The position numbers and the translations under genes were made by a program. Below the pieces are notes generated by a model that had not been told where the DNA came from, did not search any database, and saw only the letters and a list, made by a program, of their open reading frames with translations. From Acidimicrobiia bacterium (GTDB lineage: Bacteria; Actinomycetota; Acidimicrobiia; Spongiisociales; UBA5794), in the NCBI GenBank assembly GCA_013003395.1, contig JABDJC010000220.1, forward strand, positions 1-53,445: a DNA stretch of 53,445 nucleotides, written 5' to 3'. Shown here one piece after another: positions 44,701 to 51,569 of this stretch (positions are counted from its first letter, which is position 1; the number at the start of each line of letters is the position of its first letter).

Positions 44701-46522
44701 AGTGCTTTCCAACGTGGCCGACGAAGTCTGGCTCGTGGACACTTCAGGCGCCATTGTCGATTATGTCGCCTATGGGGCCGCCAACACCGGAGAGAGGGAC
44801 ACGCCCATTCCAGATGCTCTCGGCATGTGGAACGCCGCCGGTGAAGCCGCGCTCGGCGGCGTCGCAGCCGGCACTTCCATCGCCCTCACCCCCTCAGGCC
44901 TCGATTCCGATGACAGCGCGTGTTGGGAGGTGACCGGTACCGGAACATCGTCCTGCGGTCCGGGCACTGTCGACCTCGACGCAGCCGCCGGTCGAGTGAC
45001 GTCCGTCGGCAGCAACAACAACAATCTGGTTGCCGACGTTGCGTTCCACAGTTCCGTGCCTGCGGGGAACTTGGCGAATCCCGTCCAAGTCACGACCGGC
45101 GTGCCGATGACCATCGACATCACCGCGGAGAACCGCGGCCCATCTCAAGCGCCGGCGTCGAAGGTGTTGCTGCCGCTCGCAACCGGCGAATTCGCGTTCA
45201 ACGGTGGACCCAGCTCGCCCGGATGCGCCTACGACGCGGTCGACCAGGAGGTCACGTGCTCCATCGGTGTTCTGGCGTCCGGAAACAGCGAAACGGTGAC
45301 GATAGGTATCACACCACTCCTTCCAGGCAGCTACACCTTGGCCCTCAGCGTGAATTCGGTCTCGGCGACGGATCCCGATCTGACCAACAACGCGGGCGCA
45401 ATCTCCGTCGACGTCGTACCCACGCCCACACACGTCGTGATCAGTGAGTTCTCGACGGATCGTGCCACGGACTTCGTCGAGCTGTACAACCCGACCAGCG
45501 CTCCGGTGCTGCTCGATGGCTATACGCTCAGGGTGTACCCGCCCGATGGCACGGCAGGCTTCACCGTGGAAGCAACCATCCCACTCGCCAGCTCGACGTT
45601 CATCCCCGCGAACGGCTACTTCCTCATCGGAAACACACCGGATTTGGCACCCGTGGCGGCGGATCATGCGGCGAGCTTCGACGTGGCGCAGTACGGCGGC
45701 GTGGAGATCGCCGACGCGCTCGGAGCCGCGATCGACGGTGCCGGCACGGCGCCTCGCCCTGGGGGCGGCCCGAACGAGCAAGGTGCCGCCTCGAGTGAGG
45801 GCAACGGCGTCGCCGCGATGAACCCCGGCCCGAACGAGCAGTCGATGCAGCGAAGGCACGGCGACGGCCTTGGCAGCTGCATCGACACAGACGACAACGC
45901 CTCAGACTTCGTCCACAACAACGGTGGCGTGAGCCCCAAGAACACCTCGACGGTTGAAGCCTGCGGAACTCCGCCGCTTCCGCCCCCGTCGTCGGCGGCC
46001 GGCGTGGTCATCTCGGAGATCCGGACCGATGGTCCCAATGGCGGTGGCGACGAGATGATCGAGATCTTCAACGCCGGACCGACCTCGGTCGACCTCTTGA
46101 ACTGGGAGCTGCAAGTCGGCGATGGCTTCACTTTGATCTTCAGGTTCAATTCTTTGATCCTCGAGCCAGGTCAGCACTTCCTGTTCGCCACTGCGTCGTC
46201 CGGACTGACGGCCGACACGATCTACGGGCCCGGTGGTACCTCGATCCACGGCACGCTGTTCACGACCGACACCGTCACCAACGGTGCCGCCGTGAGGATC
46301 GTCGACGGCGGCGGAACGCCCATCGACACGGTCGGGTTCGACGGTCCCCCGGCGGAGGGGAATTCCCTGCCGTCACTGTCTACACGAGGGCCGAGCTACG
46401 AGCGCCGGGGCGGAGGCGCCTACGGCAGCTGTGTCGACACCGGCGACAACCTCAGCGACTTCTACATCCGCTCGGTGCCCGATCCTCAAACGCTGGGTGA
46501 CCCGTTCGCCATCTGTTTGTGA
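38762..46522 (+). CDS. Giant surface protein: cytoplasmic HD-GYP phosphodiesterase plus extracellular Ig/lamin-tail array
   Basis: A 2586-residue protein. Residues about 25-98 hold two or three membrane segments. Residues about 135-315 are an HD-GYP domain with LLHDIGKLK, VDHHERFDGNGYP and ADAYDVMTT, so c-di-GMP hydrolysis is likely. One more membrane helix (about 342-372) leads outside. The outer part has two or three tandem-95/cadherin-like domains (about 395-670), nine DUF5011-like Ig repeats of about 79 residues (671-1384), and cadherin-like domains. It ends with two DUF11-like domains alternating with four lamin-tail domains (VSEFATEGPGDFIELYNAG type). The layout suggests an adhesin coupled to c-di-GMP turnover. 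Start is GTG 38762 or TTG 38744; no clear ribosome-binding site. Confidence 0.88.
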   Translation: MNTQTTSKSVDTARRWEGRPVLSFAVRSAVFLLPILASIGVSVGLSKAAPSPDNVIQLGLIWLVIIVASTATLMSVEKVARKALPLAAMLSLTMVFPDQSPSRFRTALRSGSSVKNLRAILAEAESVDDNSPAKSAELVLQLATALNTHDPRTRGHAERVRAYTEMLAEEMNIGDEDRAKLRWASLLHDIGKLKVSTDILNKPGKLDDDEWEQIKLHPVFGEEICGPLLDWLGPWAGAVVDHHERFDGNGYPHGKAGSEISQAGRIVCVADAYDVMTTVRSYKEPMSTAEARQELARHAGAQFDPKVVRTFLNLSMGRLRWIAGPLSWLAQLPFLQGLAGVAQSVGSTVGVAAVATGGAAAALTTGVVTLPGSGPLELPEPPPALVQFVDTQYAPVARDDFATATQDARRVIDVLNNDALSSIDTLAIVVDPSFGTVIVNADGTVTYIPSGEYVGEDEFVYEVIDSGGQSTTATVVITVVGVNDAPIVRGDSATVDEDDAVDIDVLANDSDADGAIAAIELVGQPSNGVATLNSNLTVNYRPDADFFGSDLITYVAIDEDGARSEGTVAVVVRPVNDPVVDPGPGTLVAAGGKTVRFDPLALAVDKDGDTVFLAWFDSISIAGGTVVEGSLIYTPPYAYSGSDSFRYALSDGIVETVVTVRLDVRGTPDTAGPTITLLGPNPLVLNIGDEFTDPGAQVADADPSFKPSFIVDATAVDTSKAGSYLVVYTSTDPTGNTSTRTRTVVVEDPNGPQLLVKGSNPLTMEAGQLYVEAGATASDAKDGDLTASVIVDASLLNAGRPGTYTVSYRVTDSDGKQATAQRTVKVIDTTKPKIVLKGADPQTIEAGGAYVELGATAADNDTSFAASAVPDASGVDASRPGTYTVTYSVSDSSGNSANPAVRTVNVVDTTKPVITLQGANPQNIETGNPYVELGATATDNDATFTASPTADTSGVNTSVSGTYTVVYTVADASGNTTTKNRTVVVGDITPPVVTPTGANPQVIEAGSAYVELGATATDNDPTFAAVPSADSSSVNTSVPGSYSVVYSVTDPSGNTGTANRTVAVVDTTAPVITVIGSNPQVIEAGSAYVELGATATDNDATFSATPTANSSGVNTSVPGSYSVSYSVTDPSGNTGTANRSVTVVDTTAPVITVIGSNPQVIEAGAAYVELGATATDNDATFSTTPTANSSGVNTSIPGSYSVSYSVTDPSGNIGTANRTVAVVDTTAPVISPTGANPQVIEAGAPYVELGATATDNDATFGGVPAADASGVDTSTPGSYLVAYSVTDPSGNIGTANRTVAVVDTTDPVITVTGADPQTIEAGSSYSELGASATDNDASFSASPVPDASGVDTATPGSYIVVYSVTDPSGNTGTASRGVDVVDTTPPVVTASQTGAVLETATVGTTVMTVAATDTVGVTGFTIVGGSPTFSIDAAGVIRTLVLLDHETTSSYGLSITATDDAGNTSAAETVTVDVDDVNEPPIAVNDGGFSTTTDVTISIDSADLLSNDSDPDAESPIFDDVVSTTTTQGGTIEDPESDGVYLYTPPAGVDGITDTFDYRIRDALGLTDTATVSISIGSAVSDPALTSIDPASSPASPIQAVVGQETRIDVYVQNLSGDPAPGVEITVTVDSADFLLVNSGGCSQTATEVVCLLGKVNSLQIKSHKVELVPQNVGSGWALPVVVTMNGSDTDGTNNSGTIYLDVTPTPLLVSEFATEGPGDFIELYNAGTSDIDIAGLEVRLNGAGVSDITLAGADTVLAPGEHFLLADDAGDLDGAADQTFAFDLPADLGIRIRDASGVVDEVGTGTSSWFEGAALPAMVVDPTTEQSYERLDSSTSGSCVDTGDNGADFIRHWDHRDPQATDDLATPCGAPLYVVSADAGVVVVNELLYSQTGAKDEFIELYNAGGSDYDLTGLRLTDSSPFTGHVDPNDPLDFTIPATDLASNPSTLPPGGIAVIWLQEDGGDTGAALHYNVDEGDPGVLSNVADEVWLVDTSGAIVDYVAYGAANTGERDTPIPDALGMWNAAGEAALGGVAAGTSIALTPSGLDSDDSACWEVTGTGTSSCGPGTVDLDAAAGRVTSVGSNNNNLVADVAFHSSVPAGNLANPVQVTTGVPMTIDITAENRGPSQAPASKVLLPLATGEFAFNGGPSSPGCAYDAVDQEVTCSIGVLASGNSETVTIGITPLLPGSYTLALSVNSVSATDPDLTNNAGAISVDVVPTPTHVVISEFSTDRATDFVELYNPTSAPVLLDGYTLRVYPPDGTAGFTVEATIPLASSTFIPANGYFLIGNTPDLAPVAADHAASFDVAQYGGVEIADALGAAIDGAGTAPRPGGGPNEQGAASSEGNGVAAMNPGPNEQSMQRRHGDGLGSCIDTDDNASDFVHNNGGVSPKNTSTVEACGTPPLPPPSSAAGVVISEIRTDGPNGGGDEMIEIFNAGPTSVDLLNWELQVGDGFTLIFRFNSLILEPGQHFLFATASSGLTADTIYGPGGTSIHGTLFTTDTVTNGAAVRIVDGGGTPIDTVGFDGPPAEGNSLPSLSTRGPSYERRGGGAYGSCVDTGDNLSDFYIRSVPDPQTLGDPFAICL
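40774..42915 (+). repeat. Nine tandem DUF5011-like Ig repeats, about 237 bases each
   Basis: Each unit encodes a pattern such as PVITVxGxNPQxIEAG, YVELGATATDND, GVNTSxPGSY, YSVTDPSGN and VVDTT. Units 2-9 are about 79 codons. Units 5 to 7 (about 41731-42440) are nearly identical at DNA level; 41971 and 42208 begin the same stretch exactly 237 bases apart. Recent amplification and possible copy-number change are likely. Confidence 0.9.
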
Positions 46523-46642
46523 CCTCGCCGAGCGTCGTGAACCAAACCGAGTAGCGACACTCTGACGCGCCGCTGAGCGTGGTGTTTTGGTCTGAGGCTC
46601 GTGGGTTCCTAATCTCCGCTCCGTAGAGGAGCACCAACCGAG

Positions 46643-47089
46643 ATGACGCTGACCGACTATCTCCCCATAGCCCTGATGTTCGTCGTGGGCCTCGGCTTCG
46701 CCGGAGTGTCTCTCGCGCTGTCGTGGTGGCTCGCACCCAACAAGCCGACACCAGAAAAGCTTGCTCCCTACGAGTGCGGGATCGTTCCGCTCCAAGACCC
46801 GGTCAATCGCTTTCCCGTCAAGTTCTATCTGGTCGCCATGTTGTTCGTCATCTTCGACGTCGAGATCATCTTCTTGTTCCTCTGGGCCGTTCGATTCCAG
46901 GAGCTCGGCTGGTTAGGTATCGCAGTCATCGCCGTGTTCGTCCTGTTGATCTTCGAAACTCTCGGTTACGTGTGGAAGCGTGGAGCTCTCGACTGGAACG
47001 TGGCGAGTCGCGAGCGTCATCGCAGAGTTGTGGCGCCTCTGACCAGCCAGACCGTTGGCGGCGTCGGCGCCGGGGAGGAAGCCGCCTGA
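46643..47089 (+). CDS. nuoA: NADH-quinone oxidoreductase subunit A
   Basis: A 148-residue three-helix membrane subunit of complex I, near the quinone entry. The conserved loop [21 protein letters not shown] (about residues 42-62) carries the invariant Cys, and [15 protein letters not shown] is helix 2. A C-terminal extension of about 25 polar residues follows helix 3. The operon starts here; the 120 bases upstream hold no recognised gene or clear terminator. Its TGA shares a base with the nuoB ATG. Confidence 0.95.
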   Translation: MTLTDYLPIALMFVVGLGFAGVSLALSWWLAPNKPTPEKLAPYECGIVPLQDPVNRFPVKFYLVAMLFVIFDVEIIFLFLWAVRFQELGWLGIAVIAVFVLLIFETLGYVWKRGALDWNVASRERHRRVVAPLTSQTVGGVGAGEEAA

Positions 47090-47559
47090 TGGCCATCGCC
47101 TCTTCGCCCCCGAACCTGCTGATGACCACGATGAACAAGGCCGTCAACTGGGCCAGGACGCGGTCGATGTGGCCCGCTTCTTTCGGCCTTGCCTGCTGTG
47201 CCATCGAGATGATGGCGACCGGTGCCGCCCATAACGACCTCGCTCGGTTCGGTATGGAGGTCTTCCGAGCGTCACCTCGACAGGCCGATCTGATGATCGT
47301 GGCCGGCCGGGTCTCACAGAAGATGGCGCCAGTCCTTCGACAGGTGTACGACCAGATGGCGGAGCCCAAGTGGGTCATCTCGATGGGTGCTTGCGCGTCC
47401 ACCGGTGGCATGTTCAACAACTACGCACTGGTACAAGGAGTCGACCAGGTAGTGCCTGTCGACATGTACGTACCCGGATGTCCGCCTGGTCCACAGTCGC
47501 TCATGCACGGCATCCTCGCTCTGCAGCAGGGCATCATGGACGGCGAGATGGTGAGATGA
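47089..47559 (+). CDS. nuoB: NADH-quinone oxidoreductase subunit B
   Basis: A 156-residue peripheral-arm subunit that carries cluster N2, the last iron-sulfur centre before quinone. The four cluster Cys are in GLACCAIEM (tandem Cys), [10 protein letters not shown] and [20 protein letters not shown] and the quinone-facing [15 protein letters not shown] segment are conserved. Start is ATG 47089 in a TGATG overlap with nuoA, and its stop overlaps nuoC by four bases. Confidence 0.97.
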   Translation: MAIASSPPNLLMTTMNKAVNWARTRSMWPASFGLACCAIEMMATGAAHNDLARFGMEVFRASPRQADLMIVAGRVSQKMAPVLRQVYDQMAEPKWVISMGACASTGGMFNNYALVQGVDQVVPVDMYVPGCPPGPQSLMHGILALQQGIMDGEMVR

Positions 47560-48227
47560 GCGAAGACCTCGACCCCAAGGATGAAGTGGTGAGGCCGGAG
47601 GACGCCAAGGCCGGCGTTCACGCAAAAGCAGCAGCCCCTGTCGAGCAGGCGGCAGGTGAGCCTCCTGTCGCAAGCGATGGTCCGGACGGCGATGTCGTGA
47701 CCTCCGAAACCGCAACTCCTGACCTTCCCGAGGCAGCCGAACCGCTCGATCTGCCGGACAACCCGCTTCTGGCGGGCATCGCTGGGCAATTCCCGGCGGT
47801 CGTGGTCGAGGAGCGTCCCGGACAAGATGTGCTCCGAGTCCCGGTCGATCAGTGGCTCGAGGTCGCGACCGCCTGTAAAGCGGCCGGCTACGAGATGTTC
47901 ACCGATCTGACCGCAGTGGACTATCTGAGACGCAATCCTCGGTTCGAAGTTGTTGCCGTACTCGTCTCGGTGGAGCACGTGCACCGAGTGCGGCTGCTGA
48001 CGGGAGTGCCCGCATCGAATCCGGTAGTGGCTTCGATCTCGTCCGTGTACCCGGGTGCAAATTTCTACGAGCGTGAAGCATTCGACATGTTCGGCATCGT
48101 CTTCTCCGGCCACCCGGACCTCACGCGAATCCTCATGCCAGACGAGTGGGAGGGCTATCCCTTGCGCAAAGACTTCTCCGTCGGTTCCGTACCCGTCCAA
48201 TTCAAAGAATCTCACAAGGCCACATGA
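47556..48227 (+). CDS. nuoC: NADH-quinone oxidoreductase subunit C
   Basis: A 223-residue 30-kDa subunit of complex I. The family signature is [28 protein letters not shown]-type (read in parts: [14 protein letters not shown], then [22 protein letters not shown]). Residues 1-70 are a Glu/Asp/Ala-rich extension not needed for the core fold. Start is ATG 47556 in an ATGA overlap with nuoB. It is separate from nuoD here. Confidence 0.95.
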   Translation: MSEDLDPKDEVVRPEDAKAGVHAKAAAPVEQAAGEPPVASDGPDGDVVTSETATPDLPEAAEPLDLPDNPLLAGIAGQFPAVVVEERPGQDVLRVPVDQWLEVATACKAAGYEMFTDLTAVDYLRRNPRFEVVAVLVSVEHVHRVRLLTGVPASNPVVASISSVYPGANFYEREAFDMFGIVFSGHPDLTRILMPDEWEGYPLRKDFSVGSVPVQFKESHKAT

Positions 48228-49660
48228 GCGACACTCCCGACCTTGTCACCGGCGACCTCGAAGCGCTGACCATCGAACGTCCCGAGCCGGTCGGCGTGCC
48301 GGATGCGCCCGACGCCGCCGAGCGCCTCCGCCTTCACGAGATCTGGGTTGCGGGCACAGAAGAACCCGAATGGGTCAAGGACTCGACCGACGAGGGAGCA
48401 CAAGAGCTTCTCCCCGCGGCTGACGAGGCCGGCTTCGACGCCCAAAGAGGGGTGCTCGTCGACGACGACTTCACGCTCGAAGACGATGTCTCCGACGACG
48501 AACGTCAGATCGTCAACATGGGCCCGCAGCATCCGTCGACTCACGGCGTCCTTCGGTTGCAGCTCGAGCTCGAAGGCGAAACCATTCGCCGCGTGAAGCC
48601 GATCATCGGATACCTCCACACCGGGATGGAGAAGACCGCTGAGACGCTGTCGTTCCTGCAAGGCCCAACGAATGTGACACGTATGGACTACCTGTCGCCG
48701 TTCTTCAACGAGCTGTGTTTCTCGCTCGCCACCGAAGAGCTACTCGGCATCGAAGTACCCCCACGAGCCGACGCCATCCGGGTGCTGATGACCGAACTCA
48801 ATCGGGTTTCCAGCCATCTGCTGTGGCTTGCCACACAAGGGATGGACATCGGGGCCGTGTCGATGATGATCTACGGCTGGCGCGAGCGTGAGATCTTCTT
48901 GGACTTCTTCGAGAAGACCACCGGGCTGCGGATGAACCACAACTACATTCGTCCCGGTGGTGTCGCCGCCGATCTGCCCGATGGGTGGGAAGACGACATC
49001 GAGAACATCCTGACCGTCATGCCCGGTGCCCTGGGTGAGTACGAGGAGATCCTCAACGAGAATCCAATCTTCTTGGACCGAACCCGTGGCGTCGGCGTCA
49101 TCACGCCCGCCGAATGTCTCGCCTTCGGGGTGACCGGGCCGATAGCCAGAGGCTCCGGTGTCAACTGGGACCTCCGCAAGGCGTTCCCGTATTCGGGAAT
49201 CGATCAGTACGAATTCGACGTGCCGCTCGGCGCCCACGGCGATGTCTTCGACAGGTACCTCGTGCGCATGGCGGAGATTCGCGAATCGCTGAAGATCGTG
49301 AGACAAGTCCTCGAGACCATTCCGCTCGGCGACTACCGCACAGAAGATCGAAAAGTCACCCCTCCGCCTCGTGCCCGTATCGATGAGTCGATGGAGGCGC
49401 TGATCCACCACTTCAAGATCTTCACGGAGGGCTTCAAAGTTCCTGCGGGCGAGGTGTACCGGGCCGTCGAGTCGCCTCGTGGCGAGCTCGGTATGTACAT
49501 GGTCTCCTCAGGGGAGGCCAAGCCGTGGCGGGTCCATGTCCGCGGCCCTTCGTTCGCCAACGTCCAGGCGGTGCCGGCGATGATGGCCGACTCGCTGGTT
49601 GCAGATATCGTGGCGGCACTCGCCTCAGTCGATCCTGTCATGGGGGACGTGGACCGATGA
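48224..49660 (+). CDS. nuoD: NADH-quinone oxidoreductase subunit D
   Basis: A 478-residue 49-kDa subunit, which together with NuoB forms the quinone pocket. Conserved parts are NMGPQHPSTHGVLRL (residues about 98-112, with the quinone-ligand His), IGYLHTGMEKTAE, YLSPFFNELCFSLATE and VHVRGPSFANVQAVP near the end. Residues 1-90 are an acidic extension (VDDDFTLEDDVSDDE) longer than usual. Start is ATG 48224, overlapping the nuoC stop by four bases. Confidence 0.96.
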   Translation: MSDTPDLVTGDLEALTIERPEPVGVPDAPDAAERLRLHEIWVAGTEEPEWVKDSTDEGAQELLPAADEAGFDAQRGVLVDDDFTLEDDVSDDERQIVNMGPQHPSTHGVLRLQLELEGETIRRVKPIIGYLHTGMEKTAETLSFLQGPTNVTRMDYLSPFFNELCFSLATEELLGIEVPPRADAIRVLMTELNRVSSHLLWLATQGMDIGAVSMMIYGWREREIFLDFFEKTTGLRMNHNYIRPGGVAADLPDGWEDDIENILTVMPGALGEYEEILNENPIFLDRTRGVGVITPAECLAFGVTGPIARGSGVNWDLRKAFPYSGIDQYEFDVPLGAHGDVFDRYLVRMAEIRESLKIVRQVLETIPLGDYRTEDRKVTPPPRARIDESMEALIHHFKIFTEGFKVPAGEVYRAVESPRGELGMYMVSSGEAKPWRVHVRGPSFANVQAVPAMMADSLVADIVAALASVDPVMGDVDR

Positions 49661-50289
49661 CGACGTCACCAATCAGCAACTGGTCCGAAGCGAACCAACG
49701 CCGGGCCGGCGATCTGCTCGACCTCTATCCCGATCGTCGTTCGGCGGTGATGCCGCTGCTCTACATCGGGTCACTGGAAGATGGGTACTGCTCGGACAAC
49801 GTCATGCGTCAAGTGTCCGAGTTGACCGGACTGACCTCGGCACAGGTGCAGTCGGTGGCCAGTTTCTACACGATGTACAAGCGTCATGAGGTGGGTCGCT
49901 ACCTGATTTCGGTCTGTACGTCGATCTCCTGCATGTTGCTCGGCAGCGATGATGTGTTGGAAACCATCGAGCGCGAAACCGGCACCCCTGATGGTGAGAC
50001 CTCTGCAGACGGGCTGTTCTCGGTGGAGCACGCAGAATGCCTCGGAGCGTGTGGCGGTGCACCAGCGGTCCAAGTGAACTACGAGCTCGTCGAAGGACTC
50101 CGGCCAGAGAAATCGGTGGGTCTCTGCCGATGGCTCCGGGACGCCCAGCCCGAGGTCGTGCTCGGCGACGAAATGCAGCAACTCTTCGGCGGCCAACGTT
50201 CATTCCCGTGGGGTCCGGCAGAACAAGAAGGCGCCGTAGCTCCGGTCCCGGCGTTCGGGCCGTATGGGTCGGCGGAGGATGGTCGATGA
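49657..50289 (+). CDS. nuoE: NADH-quinone oxidoreductase subunit E
   Basis: A 210-residue 24-kDa subunit that carries the [2Fe-2S] centre N1a. Ligand Cys are in VCTSISCML (two Cys, about residues 87-92) and AECLGACGG (two Cys, about 128-132). The helical N-terminal domain, with TSAQVQSVASFYTMY, is typical. A C-terminal extension rich in Pro and Gly (about 175-210) is present. It overlaps nuoD and nuoF by four bases on each side. Confidence 0.95.
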   Translation: MTTSPISNWSEANQRRAGDLLDLYPDRRSAVMPLLYIGSLEDGYCSDNVMRQVSELTGLTSAQVQSVASFYTMYKRHEVGRYLISVCTSISCMLLGSDDVLETIERETGTPDGETSADGLFSVEHAECLGACGGAPAVQVNYELVEGLRPEKSVGLCRWLRDAQPEVVLGDEMQQLFGGQRSFPWGPAEQEGAVAPVPAFGPYGSAEDGR

Positions 50290-51569
50290 AGATCCTCACG
50301 GAACGGATGGAGACGCATCCTCGCGACAGCCACACCATCGCACGCTACGAAGCCACCGGCGGCTATTCGGCGCTCAAGGATGCGCTGAAGAGCAAGACGC
50401 AAGAACAAATCCTCGAAGAGATCAAGGCCTCAGAGATCCGCGGACGTGGTGGGGCGTTCTTTCCGACCGGCATGAAGTGGGGTTTCCTCGCAAGCTCGGC
50501 ACCGCGCTATCTGGTCGTCAACGCCGACGAGTCGGAGCCGGGTACCTTCAAAGATCGTCAGCTTCTCGAGCGCGATCCCCACCAGATGGTCGAAGGAATC
50601 ATCATCTCCGCATACGCGCTTGGATGCGAGCAAGCGTTCGTTTACATCCGCGGCGAGTACCCACGGCCCGCCAGACGAGTTCAGGCTGCCATCGATGAGG
50701 CGTATGCGAAGGGCTACCTGGGCAAGAACATCTTGGGAAGCGGCGTCAACGTCGAACTCTCCGTGCACCTCGGTGCCGGTGCCTACATCTGTGGTGAAGA
50801 GACGGCCCTGTTGAATTCGCTGGAAGGCAGACGTGGCGAGCCGCGCATCAAGCCCCCCTTCCCGGCGGTTGAAGGGCTTTACGGGAAACCGACCATCGTC
50901 AACAACGTCGAGACGCTCTCCAATGTCCCGTGGATCATGAACAACGGTGGACACAAGTACGCGGCCATCGGCCCAGAGGGTTCGCGGGGCTCTCGGATGT
51001 TCTCGCTGTCGGGTCACATCAACAACCCCGGCAACATCGAAATCGTCATGGGCATCACGTGGCGAGAGATGATCTACGACATCGGCGGGGGAATCCCCGA
51101 CGATCGCGAACTCAAGATGTGGATTCCCGGCGGCGCTTCGGCACCGTGGTTCACCACGAAGCACCTCGACGACCGAGTGACCCACGATGACGTGTCTGCA
51201 GCCGGCTCGATGCTCGGTAGTGGTGCCATCGTGGTCATGGATGACACCACCTGCGTGGTCAAGGCTGCTCACCGAGTCGTGAAGTTCTTTGCCCACGAAT
51301 CCTGCGGTCAGTGCACGCCTTGTCGTGAAGGAACGAGCTGGCTCGAAAGGATGCTCTTCCGCCTCGAGCATGGCGCGGGCCGCATGATCGACATCGATCT
51401 GCTCCTCGACGTTTCCGACAACATCAGTCCCGGTTTGGCGTGGCCGCCGGCGATGACGACCATCTGTCCGCTTGGACCATCGGCGGTGTCGCCGATCACC
51501 TCGATCATGTCCCATTTCCGGGATGAGGTGGTCCAGCATGTGGACGAGGGAGGCTGCCCACTTGGCTGA
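50286..51569 (+). CDS. nuoF: NADH-quinone oxidoreductase subunit F
   Basis: A 427-residue 51-kDa subunit where NADH is oxidised by FMN. The FMN/NADH sites are RGRGGAFFPTGMKW (residues about 52-65), NADESEPGTFKDR and GAGAYICGEETALLNSLEG (about 163-181). Cluster N3 ligands are in ESCGQCTPCREG (about 339-350), with the fourth Cys in TTICPLG (about 394-400). Start is ATG 50286 in an ATGA overlap with nuoE. Confidence 0.97.
   Translation: MKILTERMETHPRDSHTIARYEATGGYSALKDALKSKTQEQILEEIKASEIRGRGGAFFPTGMKWGFLASSAPRYLVVNADESEPGTFKDRQLLERDPHQMVEGIIISAYALGCEQAFVYIRGEYPRPARRVQAAIDEAYAKGYLGKNILGSGVNVELSVHLGAGAYICGEETALLNSLEGRRGEPRIKPPFPAVEGLYGKPTIVNNVETLSNVPWIMNNGGHKYAAIGPEGSRGSRMFSLSGHINNPGNIEIVMGITWREMIYDIGGGIPDDRELKMWIPGGASAPWFTTKHLDDRVTHDDVSAAGSMLGSGAIVVMDDTTCVVKAAHRVVKFFAHESCGQCTPCREGTSWLERMLFRLEHGAGRMIDIDLLLDVSDNISPGLAWPPAMTTICPLGPSAVSPITSIMSHFRDEVVQHVDEGGCPLG

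Noticed and set aside
46523-46642. Rex operator or terminator upstream of nuoA
   Set aside because: A GTGAAC half-site occurs near 46541 but has no matching inverted half; no good hairpin with a T-run was seen.
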